Assembly (NCBI GenBank): GCA_016709575.1
Contig: JADJMM010000012.1
Coordinates: forward strand, 62,001-126,000
DNA length: 64,000 nt
Direction: 5' to 3'
Origin: Sphingobacteriaceae bacterium
GTDB taxonomy: Bacteria; Bacteroidota; Bacteroidia; B-17B0; Aurantibacillaceae
The stretch's first letter is position 1. Every line of letters begins with the position of its first letter. The translations under genes were made by a program, and so were the position numbers. The notes beneath the pieces were generated by a model, which was not told the DNA's origin, did no database searches, and saw only the letters and a program-made list of their open reading frames with translations. Below are positions 27,658 through 35,576 of the stretch, piece after piece.

Positions 27658-29520
27658 CTACTCCACAACCATTTTCCCATTACCAACTTTCACACCTTTC
27701 TCCTCAACAAAATAATAGTAAATGCCTTTCGAAATTTCTACATCCAAATAAATTTCACCGTTAAGTTCTTTTTTTATTACTTCTTGCCCGATCGAATTAT
27801 AGAGAACAAATTTTCCTTCTTTTACGTTTGGACTCAAATAAAATACCCCGTTGTTCGGATTGGGATAAAGTCGTATTGTTTTTGTCTCGACTACGTTCGA
27901 CTTGACAGAGGTGCAAGGAGAAACTGAAACTGTAATTGGAGTTCTTTCATTGCAAGGACTTCCTTCAGCATAGAAAGTATAATTTCCTGTTGCTAATGAA
28001 GAAATGTTGTAAGAATTTCCTGTTCCTAAAGAAACTGTTGAAGTAGGGGAGCTGTACCACGTAACAGTACTCGAACTTACCGTTGCTACGCTTAACAATG
28101 TTGAATCACCATTGCAAATATTCACAGAAAATGCATCTGTAATATTAAATGGCGCGCAGGTAATTTTATATTTCCATAAATCATTTAAATTATTTAATCC
28201 TGTTACTGCAGGATATCCGAAACTTCCAAAAATAACCATATCACCATTCAAATCTTTCCAACCAATATTATAATAACGTGCTCCCGGATTATTTGCAGGT
28301 GCACTTACACCTTGCGTTCCGTAAATTCCATTTTGATTTATTGCGTTTGCACCTTTCATCCAAGTCCATTCATCAGTACTCGGTGTGTATTTCCATAAAT
28401 CATTTAAACGTCCAATACCAAAAGTTCCCGGGTAACCAATACCTCCGAACAACCATAAATTTCCCCAATTATCAAAAACAGGAAATGCGCTATATCTTCC
28501 ACCGGGAATATTAGTTGACGAAGGCACACCAAGCGTTCCGTTGTTTGCTAATTGATTTCCTAAATTAGTTCCGCTCTCGTAAATCCACATGTTTGAAGTT
28601 TGATTATATCGCCACAAATCATTTAAATGTCCAAAGCCCACTGATGAATAACCGCCACCGCCAAACATCCACACAGCACCTGCAGGATCTTTCCATATTG
28701 AAGGAAATTCTCTTCCACCGGGTTCGTTAGATGGAACTGCCAGCCCCTTCGGACCGTAAGTCCCGGTTTGGTTAATTATGTTAGTTCCTTTTATCCAAGT
28801 CCATTGATTTGTTGTTGTGTTGAAACGCCATACATCATTTAAATAACCATCTCCGCCTGTTGCTGGATAACCGTAACCACCAATCAACCATAAATTATTA
28901 CTGTTGTCACACCATGTTCCACCACCGTGGCGACCACCCGGAATATTTGCAGGAGCAGGAACAGCAATCGTTCCGTAAGTTCCATTTTGGTTAGCAAGAT
29001 TAGAGCCACTCATCCAAGTCCATTCGTTTGTTGTTGGATTGTATTTCCATAAATCATTTAATCGTCCCCAAGTTCCAAAAGCATCGAAGCCATCACCACC
29101 AAACATCCAGAAATTTCCAAGATTATCTTGCCACCACATTTGAAATTCACGTGCGCCTGGTTCGTTAGTTGGAGAGGAAACACCAAGCGTTCCGTATAAT
29201 CCAATTTGATCAACAACATTACTGCCACGAATCCAAGTCCATTCGTTTGTTGCGGGAGTATATTTCCATAAATCATTTAACCAACCAAAAGCCGGAGTGG
29301 AAGCATAACCTTCACCACCAAATTGCCATAAATTTCCAGCGGCATCAGTCCAACAAGCAGCGCCATGTCTACCACCCGGATCATTTCCGGGAGCGCTTAC
29401 ACCCATTGTACCGTAAGTTGCTACAATACTTCCTGTACTGCTTCCACGAAGCCATGTCCAGTCTTGTGCGATGCTGCTAAATGATATTGTAATTAAAAGG
29501 GAGAGTATGATTTTTTTCAT
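27658..29520 (-). CDS. Secreted kelch-like six-repeat protein with T9SS type A sorting domain
   Basis: 620 residues, starting at ATG 29520 with signal peptide MKKIILSLLITISFSSIAQ. Six repeats of about 65-70 residues follow, each running WTWxxGSN...GxYGTxGVxxPxNxPGGR...W.D..GNLWxFGGxGY...LNDLWKYxPxTNE, the kelch/galactose-oxidase propeller pattern; six blades would close one propeller. Then one Ig-like domain (ICNGDSTLL...CNERTPITVSVSPC) and a C-terminal type A sorting domain (LYPNPNNGVFYL, GQEVIKKEL, ISKGIYYYFV). Exported by T9SS. A REP-like sequence at about 27877-27902 lies in the coding region just before the sorting domain. Confidence 0.85.
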   Translation of the reverse strand: MKKIILSLLITISFSSIAQDWTWLRGSSTGSIVATYGTMGVSAPGNDPGGRHGAACWTDAAGNLWQFGGEGYASTPAFGWLNDLWKYTPATNEWTWIRGSNVVDQIGLYGTLGVSSPTNEPGAREFQMWWQDNLGNFWMFGGDGFDAFGTWGRLNDLWKYNPTTNEWTWMSGSNLANQNGTYGTIAVPAPANIPGGRHGGGTWCDNSNNLWLIGGYGYPATGGDGYLNDVWRFNTTTNQWTWIKGTNIINQTGTYGPKGLAVPSNEPGGREFPSIWKDPAGAVWMFGGGGYSSVGFGHLNDLWRYNQTSNMWIYESGTNLGNQLANNGTLGVPSSTNIPGGRYSAFPVFDNWGNLWLFGGIGYPGTFGIGRLNDLWKYTPSTDEWTWMKGANAINQNGIYGTQGVSAPANNPGARYYNIGWKDLNGDMVIFGSFGYPAVTGLNNLNDLWKYKITCAPFNITDAFSVNICNGDSTLLSVATVSSSTVTWYSSPTSTVSLGTGNSYNISSLATGNYTFYAEGSPCNERTPITVSVSPCTSVKSNVVETKTIRLYPNPNNGVFYLSPNVKEGKFVLYNSIGQEVIKKELNGEIYLDVEISKGIYYYFVEEKGVKVGNGKMVVE

Positions 29521-29589
29521 GCGTTATGGTTTTTGGTGTATTAAAGATAATAATTTTTTTTCTTAAAAGAGGATGTGGTTTGCGATGAG

Positions 29590-30015
29590 GGCTTGCCGCT
29601 GAATGTTAATTCTTTCATGTCACTTTTTGCTTGACCAAAAAGTAACCAAATCCCGATAGCTATCGGGACAAGAAAATTCGATACTGCGCACAAGGCTACC
29701 CGGCCGGCACGAATTTTCCAGCTTACCCACGTCTTATTTAAAAGGATTTCTTCTAGAGACGGGAATTCATGAATGCAGGACTCAGTGAATTGTGTAACGA
29801 AAGTCATTTGAAGTTAATCATCATCGGAGGATTGATTCCTGTTAGTGATAGCGGTAAAGTTGAGGAAGCGTTGGCTTTGCGCATTTGCTTCAACTTTAGC
29901 CGTGGTTTTGTGCCTGCCTCTTGCACAAAAATCACCTTCAGGAATCAAGAGCTTTTTGGATACTTTTTGGCGGACAAAAAGTATCGGACGGAAAAGGTTG
30001 CGATAGCAACCGCAG
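29590..30015. repeat. Structured non-coding element 1 (nested hairpins)
   Basis: No credible gene. Hairpins in order: ACTTTTTG/CAAAAAGT (29622-29643); the perfect palindrome TCCCGATAGCTATCGGGA (29651-29668); TGATTCCTG (about 29832-29840) pairing with CAGGAATCA (about 29939-29947) and enclosing a long imperfect stem (CGGTAAAGTTGA / TCAACTTTAGCCG) and a perfect TTTTGTGC/GCACAAAA stem; TACTTTTTG/CAAAAAGTA (29961-29983); GGTTGC/GCAACC (29996-30011). The overall plan resembles the element at 33770-34025. Likely a non-autonomous dispersed element or structured RNA; open frames across it are artefacts. Confidence 0.6.
29651..29668. repeat. Perfect 18-base palindrome TCCCGATAGCTATCGGGA, copy 2
   Basis: Identical to the copy at 20345-20362 between rplF and rplR, here just after the first hairpin of the structured element. 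Confidence 0.85.
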
Positions 30016-30048
30016 TTGAAAACACTCTTCTTTAAATAAAATCATGTT

Positions 30049-30121
30049 TTGAAATTTAACCACCCCTGTCCGCTAATGCGAACTGTCCCCCTCCTTGGCA
30101 GGCGGGGAGTTGCATTCGTTT
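30049..30121. other. GC-richer hairpin region after rsmE
   Basis: Contains CCCCTCCTTGGCAGGCGGGG (about 30089-30108), whose ends CCCC and GGGG pair, downstream of the rsmE stop (minus strand). It may serve as the rsmE transcript end or be another dispersed repeat. No gene. Confidence 0.35.
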
Positions 30122-30808
30122 TTAAATTAACGCAAACACATTACAAACATACAAGCCCGCTGTTTCAGTGCGCAACCTGTTTTCTCCTAAGGATATTTCA
30201 GAAAAACCTGAGGCTTTGGCCTGAGCAATTTCGTCAATACTAAAATCTCCTTCCGGACCAATCAATACTAAAGATGATTTATTTTTTAAATCGAATGATT
30301 TTAAATGTTTAGGAATTACGTCTTCGCAATGCGCAATGAATTTATTATCAGCTTTAGTTTTTAAAACATCTGCAAAGTTAGTAAGTACATTTATTTTTGG
30401 AATGTATGCTTGCAGACTTTGTTTCACAGCGCTCTCTGCAATTTTAATAAGGCGGTCTTCTTTTATAACTGTACGCTCTGAATTTTTACAGCGGACAAAT
30501 GTAATTTCATCTACACCAATCTCAACCGCTTTTTCTACCAGCCATTCTATTCTGTCAATATTTTGGTAGGAGCTATTGCTAAAGTAAATAGTACGGATGT
30601 TTGTTTTGTGTGCGTGGACCTGAAGTAATATTAGCCACACATTTCTTTCGTTCACTACGCTTAATTGTCCTTCGTAAAAATTGCCTTTGCCATCAATTAA
30701 ACCGATTTCATCTTCTGCTTTAAACCGTAATACTTTTGTACAATGCCACGATTCCTCAGCGGTAAGCTCGGCAATGGTGTGGTTTATGGTGGCGATGAAG
30801 ATGTTCAT
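30122..30808 (-). CDS. rsmE: 16S rRNA (uracil1498-N3)-methyltransferase RsmE
   Basis: 228 residues, SPOUT-fold methyltransferase acting on U1498 in the decoding region of 16S rRNA. The SAM-binding knot motifs are clear: LVLIGPEGDFS (about 180-190) and SLGENRLRTETAG near the C-terminus. The N-terminal PUA-like part includes HCTKVLRFKAEDEI. WLVEKAVEIGVDEI matches the family's EKATELGV segment. Slightly short but complete. Confidence 0.93.
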   Translation of the reverse strand: MNIFIATINHTIAELTAEESWHCTKVLRFKAEDEIGLIDGKGNFYEGQLSVVNERNVWLILLQVHAHKTNIRTIYFSNSSYQNIDRIEWLVEKAVEIGVDEITFVRCKNSERTVIKEDRLIKIAESAVKQSLQAYIPKINVLTNFADVLKTKADNKFIAHCEDVIPKHLKSFDLKNKSSLVLIGPEGDFSIDEIAQAKASGFSEISLGENRLRTETAGLYVCNVFALI

Positions 30809-30859
30809 TGGTCAAATTTAAGGAATTTAATCAGGTTTTTTTATTCTCCCCAATAAAGT

Positions 30860-30867
30860 TATATTTG
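30860..30867 (+). promoter_or_regulatory. Putative -7 box TATATTTG for the 7TM sensor gene
   Basis: Exact TAnnTTTG match 14 bases before the ATG at 30882. No well-spaced upstream TTTG was found. Confidence 0.45.
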
Positions 30868-30881
30868 ATAGTGTACCATTC

Positions 30882-32141
30882 ATGAAACTCAAAACTACTC
30901 TTATTGGTTTTAATGTTTGTGCTCGGTACAAATGTCCTATTCTCACAAAGCGAAGAAGTAATGGCTTTGGGTGAAAAGGGTAGAGAATGCTATAATAATA
31001 AACAATACCGTTTATCAGCCGTGATCTTTGAAAAGGCCATCGCGATGGAAAATTTAAAGATTGGTGACTTGTTTTACAATACAGCCTGTTCTTGGGCGCT
31101 CGCCGGTGACAAAGCAAATGCTTACCGTAATTTGGATTCTTGTTTAAAATACGATTGGCATGATTTCGGATTAACTGAAAATGATCCTGACTTAGTGAGT
31201 TTGCATGCTGATGTGGAGTGGACAAATTTCATTAATAAATTCAGACAAAAACTTGACAACGAAAAAAACGAAAAGCTAAAACAAACCCCCACTTATTTCT
31301 GGGGAATGTATTTAGGAATTTTGTTGGTATTTTTCTGTATAACCTAATGATGTTCTTTTCTATTCGAGATGTTACGTATTTGTATTATTCATTGTCAATA
31401 TTTTTTCTTTCGCAGTTACATGCCGTTATTATACCTGATTTTGGTTTTTATGCGAAAGAAGTATTTGTATGGTTAAAATACTATCCGCCCGGCAAAGGGG
31501 CTACTTTTCCTTTAGCATCGGTTGTAATTATTTTTCATTTATTATTTATCCGCGGCTTTATTAATTTAAAAGAACGTCATCCTAAATTAAATAAGTATAA
31601 CAATTATATGATTTGGTTATTGGCCGTTGCGAGTTTGTTGTTGAGTTTATCTAATCAATCAACCCTTATTTATTTTCCGCTTTTCATTATTGCTTATTTG
31701 TATTCGTTGCATGTAAGTATTTACAGTTGGCACAAAGGATTTAAGCCTTCAAGCTTTTTGATTATTGGAAGTTTGTTTTTAACCATTGGCGTTTCCATTG
31801 TTTTGTTGGCGGGACTAAACATAATTGATTTACGATTTAATTTAGCCGTGTTCCGCTCTGATAATCTCGGATTTATTTCGTTTTATATGTTTTTATCGTT
31901 TGCATTGGGCGATAAAATAAACGTCCTCACCCGCGAAAAAGCAGAAGCTCAGGAAAAAGCCCTCGAAGAATTAGAAGTAAAAGTACAAGAACGCACAGCT
32001 GAATTAGCCCACGAAAAACAATTAGTAGAAGAAAAACAAAAAGATATTTTAGACAGCATCCGCTACGCAAAACGTATACAAACTTCCTTAATGCCTAATG
32101 AGAAATATCTATCTGGAATATTCGGCAGAAGGAAGAAATAA
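30882..32141 (+). CDS. Membrane signalling protein: periplasmic TPR-like region, 7TM domain, coiled coil (two indels)
   Basis: ATG 30882 gives a good signal peptide (MKLKTTLIVLMFVLGTNVLF) once an extra G at 30906-30907 is removed. A TPR-like segment follows (ALGEKGRECYNNKQYRLSAV, FYNTACSWALAGDKANAYRN). Then a 7TM block begins YFWGMYLGILLVFFLYNLMM, which needs a missing T restored at 31330-31334. It resembles the 7TMR-DISM sensor domains. After the helices comes a coiled coil (EELEVKVQERTAELAHEKQL) and ILDSIRYAKRIQTSLMP, the linker that in many relatives leads to a SpoIIE-type phosphatase or kinase; here it ends 14 residues later. About 419 residues. Output partner unknown. Confidence 0.72.
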
Positions 32142-32171
32142 AAAGGAGGCAATTGTCTCCTTTTATTTTTT
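32141..32171. terminator. Bidirectional terminator between the 7TM gene and fumC
   Basis: AAAAGGAG (32141-32148) pairs with CTCCTTTT (32157-32164) around GCAATTGT, with A-rich sequence on the left and a T run on the right, so it can end both the plus-strand 7TM transcript and the minus-strand fumC transcript. Confidence 0.75.
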
Positions 32172-32187
32172 TACTCTTATTAAAAAT

Positions 32188-33607
32188 TTACTTCAAACTT
32201 CCAATCATATCCTCAGGTCTTACCCATTGGTCAAATTGTTCGTTGGTAACGTAGCCTAGTTCTATTGCGGCTTCGCGTAAGGTTTTGTTGCCTTTGTGTG
32301 CGGTCTTTGCAATTTTTGCTGCTTTCTCGTAACCAATATGAGTGTTTAATGCAGTCACTAACATTAAAGAGTTCTCTAAATGTTTTTTCAATTCAGGTAA
32401 GTTAGCTTCAATGCCATCAGCACATTTTTCGGTAAAGCTTACACAAGCATCACCAATTAAACGCGCGCTTTGTAAAACGTTAGCTGCAATTAATGGTTTA
32501 AATACATTCAATTCAAAATGTCCCATACTACCACCAACACTTACTGCAACATCATTACCAATCACCTGTGCGCAAACCATTGTTAATGCTTCAGGTTGAG
32601 TAGGGTTTACTTTACCCGGCATAATAGAAGAACCCGGCTCGTTATCAGGAATAATAATTTCTCCAATACCACAACGAGGACCGGATGATAACATACGGAT
32701 GTCGTTAGCAATTTTCATTAAAGCCACAGCGCTGCGTTTTAAAGCACCGCTTAATTCAACCATCGCATCGTGAGCAGCAAGGGCTTCAAATTTATTAGGA
32801 GCCGTTACAAACGGTAATCCGGTTAACTCTGCAATTTTCTTTGCTACTAAAACATCATAACCTTTAGGAGTATTTAATCCAGTACCAACTGCAGTTCCAC
32901 CAAGTGCTAATTCTTTCACAGCCTCTAAAGCATTTTTTCAAAGCACGGATGCTCATGTTTATTTGCTGTACGTAACCGCTAAATTCTTGTCCTAACGAAA
33001 GCGGCGTAGCATCCATGAAATGGGTACGTCCGGTTTTAATTATATTTTCAAATTGTTTTACTTTATTTTGTAAAGCATCACGTAATTTTTCCATTTCCGG
33101 AATGGTTATCTCCACCACTTGTTTGTAAGCAGCAATGTGCATAGCAGTAGGGTAGGTATCGTTACTTGATTGAGATTTATTTACATCATCATTCGGATGC
33201 AACACTTTTGGTTCGTCAGCTAATTTCCCGCCGTTCATAACATGCGCACGGTAAGCAATTACTTCGTTCGCGTTCATGTTACTTTGTGTACCAGAACCCG
33301 TTTGCCAAATTACCAATGGAAACTGATCATCTAATTTATGCGCGATAATTTCATCACAAGCTTTGCTGATTAATTCGCATTTCTCTTTCGACAAAACGCC
33401 GAGCTCCATATTCGCTAAAGCAGCAGCTTTTTTCAAATACCCAAAAGCATAAATAATTTCTTTCGGCATACTCGCTTCCGGTCCGATTTTAAAATTGTTA
33501 CGGCTGCGTTCTGTTTGCGCACCCCAATATACATTAGCGGGTACTTTTACCTCGCCCATTGTGTCTTTTTCTATTCTATAGTCCATATCTAGAGTTGTTG
33601 TTTTCAT
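32188..33607 (-). CDS. fumC: Class II fumarate hydratase (one indel)
   Basis: Converts fumarate and malate in the TCA cycle; iron-independent homotetramer. YRIEKDTMGEVKVPANVYWG opens the protein, QTGSGTQSNMNANEV and the signature GSSIMPGKVNPTQPEAL follow, and GRTHFMDATPLSLGQEFSGY holds a catalytic His. At 32933-32938 (plus-strand T run) one extra base breaks the frame; removing it reads SIRALKNALEAVKELALGGT. Total about 472 residues, normal. The C-terminal FumC_C segment VTNEQFDQWVRPEDM is present. Confidence 0.94.
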
Positions 33608-33769
33608 TCCGATAAATGTAGCAAAATAATCGTGTTTTTAGTGGGGGTGTTGGTATTTTATCTGTGTGAAGGAGAGGTGCTTTCCAATTGATTTCTATCA
33701 AGGTGTGGAGTCAATGGAATGGCTACGGAGAATCTTGTTGGTTCAAATTGGTGGCTGTATTTCAATTTT

Positions 33770-34025
33770 AGTATTTCCCTTTCTTTTCTTGCTTGATCAA
33801 GAAAAGAAACAAAAGAAATCAAGACGCGGAATGCCACGCACAGCCCACGCGCCTCCGCCCGCGTCTAGCCAGCGCACAACTTCCATATCTTCTTCACGAT
33901 TGGTAGAAGAATTTGTGGAGGACGCGCGCAAGCCTGGAAATCCGTGTTAGGCGCGTAGCCTTGTGTGGGGAATCGGATTTCCTTGATTTTTTTGGTTACT
34001 TTTTTCATCAAGAAAAAAAGTGACG
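33770..34025. repeat. Structured non-coding element 2
   Basis: Fills the 488-base gap between two minus-strand genes. A perfect 12-base stem TTTCTTTTCTTG/CAAGAAAAGAAA with loop CTTGAT lies at 33780-33809; a GC-rich core at about 33823-33960, unlike the AT-rich surroundings, follows; GGAAATCCG/CGGATTTCC pair near 33936-33982; and ACTTTTTT/AAAAAAAGT form a closing stem at about 33998-34021. The end hairpins parallel those of the element at 29590-30015. The frame seen across it (33666-33950) is low-complexity and does not look like a protein. Confidence 0.6.
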
Positions 34026-34095
34026 TGAAGAATTAAGGTTGATCCGTTTACCCAACCGCATTAGAAGAAAAGGCGGGACTTAAATTAACTGAAAA

Positions 34096-35517
34096 CTAAT
34101 TCCCACCATGTTTCAACAACACAAACTTCTCGTTATTATAAACGATTTGCCAGGGGGCTTGATAGTGTTCGAAATATACTTTAGTAGAATCATCCGTAAT
34201 TTCAGTACACACTAAAACATAATCCGGATTTATTTTTTGTAATTCAGAATCGATAACGGCGCGTGAAGCCATTTCAGTGTTGACGTATGTTTTTCTATTG
34301 GTGAAATACGTTAAGGCGCGTGGCTTGCTGAATAAAATGCCAGCTTTTTCAGGAACGTTTTTATTAATGTAATCAAATGTTGCTTTTGCTTCGGGTGAGT
34401 AGGGTCCGGGAATAATATCTGTGCCCGACATTAACACATGTCCCGAGTTTTGTTTGTAGCAGAAAAGAACTAATAGTCCTAAGCAAAATACAATCCATTG
34501 TTTGTATGGAATAATCGCCAGAATAATAAACAAAGCGTAGGTCGCGAAAAATAAAATCAAAGTAATAATTGGAATCAATAAACGGAAACCGGTATCGCTG
34601 TATTGGTGAATGAGGATGGAGGCGATATAACCCAATAAGAAAAACAAAAGAATGGTTGGTTTTAATTGATCTGGTTTAAAAATGAAAATCAGAATCCCGA
34701 TTAAAGCGGTGAATACGATTCCGTAAGAAACAACATAATTTAAAAAGCCTTCATCAAAACACGAGAAAAAATATTTTAAAACAGCGTAATTGTAATTGGC
34801 GTTAACGGAAATTCGCTCGAAGAAAGAAAGAACTTTTGGATTATCGTAGTAAATAATTTTTTGTGGGAAGAGCAAGTAAAACAATCCATAGAATACAAAA
34901 AAGGCTGCGACAATCCATATTTCGTGTTTAATATAATTCCAATCAACTTTATGTTGTTTGTGTTTAAAATATTTCACCGCCATTTTATAAAGCGTTTCTG
35001 CAACAACAGCAATTACCAATACCCATCCTACGTAACGCGTATTAACCGCAAAGGCAAGAACGAGTCCACATAAAATGAGCATCCAGGTTTTGTTATTATT
35101 ACTTAAGTACAAGACGAAAAAGAGCAGGAGCAAGGCGACAAATGGTAAATCACTTAATATTTCTGTTTTAAAACTTAAACAGAGCGGATTGTAAACAATA
35201 ACGAGCGTTAAAATAAGCGCAGGTGCAAAATGAAACCATTTGTTGAAGAGGAGAAAAGAAAAGTACCCAATCAACAATAAAAAAAACGACATCAATACAT
35301 TTAATCCACCCACATCAAAAGTGGTGAGTGCAATTATTAAAGGAAATCCCGGAGGATAACAATTCGGACCTAAAATATAATTCGGATTTTCTACAAATCC
35401 TGATTGTCCGAACGGTAAGCCTTGTTGAATATTTTTGGCTTCAATGAGGTATTGTGCAAAATCATCGCCCCAATCGTGCGTGGTTTTGATGTTCAAAAAC
35501 AAAAAAGCTGGCACCAC
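34096..35517 (-). CDS. Membrane glycosyltransferase of the GT39/ArnT-PMT type
   Basis: 473 residues with about 10-12 membrane helices. Near the N-terminus HDWGDDFAQYLIEAKNI has the Asp residues expected in the first periplasmic loop of C-type glycosyltransferases (GT39/PMT-like), which use polyprenyl-phosphate sugars. NPNYILGPNCYPPGFPLIIA and FKTEILSDLPF follow. The last ~110 residues are a soluble periplasmic tail. I start at GTG 35517 because an in-frame stop (TGA) lies a few codons upstream and no ATG is available; relatives usually have a first helix before VPAFLFL, so the start may be lost or shifted. Sugar and acceptor unknown. Confidence 0.72.
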   Translation of the reverse strand: MVPAFLFLNIKTTHDWGDDFAQYLIEAKNIQQGLPFGQSGFVENPNYILGPNCYPPGFPLIIALTTFDVGGLNVLMSFFLLLIGYFSFLLFNKWFHFAPALILTLVIVYNPLCLSFKTEILSDLPFVALLLLFFVLYLSNNNKTWMLILCGLVLAFAVNTRYVGWVLVIAVVAETLYKMAVKYFKHKQHKVDWNYIKHEIWIVAAFFVFYGLFYLLFPQKIIYYDNPKVLSFFERISVNANYNYAVLKYFFSCFDEGFLNYVVSYGIVFTALIGILIFIFKPDQLKPTILLFFLLGYIASILIHQYSDTGFRLLIPIITLILFFATYALFIILAIIPYKQWIVFCLGLLVLFCYKQNSGHVLMSGTDIIPGPYSPEAKATFDYINKNVPEKAGILFSKPRALTYFTNRKTYVNTEMASRAVIDSELQKINPDYVLVCTEITDDSTKVYFEHYQAPWQIVYNNEKFVLLKHGGN

Positions 35518-35534
35518 ATGTTTTCAACTGCTTA

Positions 35535-35576
35535 GTTTGACCGCAGATTTACGGATTTTTATTAATTTTCATTCAT
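35535..35576. repeat. Short dispersed-type repeat between the E1 gene and the glycosyltransferase
   Basis: The sequence around ACCGCAGATTTACGGATTTT followed by AT-rich text is of a kind I recall as a recurrent intergenic motif in Bacteroidota. It replaces the expected 5' end of the glycosyltransferase gene. Only one copy is in this window, so the repeat call depends on recall. Confidence 0.3.

Noticed and set aside
29541..29807. Open frame on the minus strand in element 1 with a hydrophobic stretch
   Set aside because: It translates hairpin arms and the palindrome; the hydrophobic stretch comes from TTTTTG runs.
29769..30035. Plus-strand open frame in element 1
   Set aside because: Covers the nested inverted repeats; composition explains it better than coding.
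33666..33950. Open frame across structured element 2 (plus strand, 94 codons)
   Set aside because: Low-complexity, basic/proline-rich translation of hairpin arms; no start context, no family.
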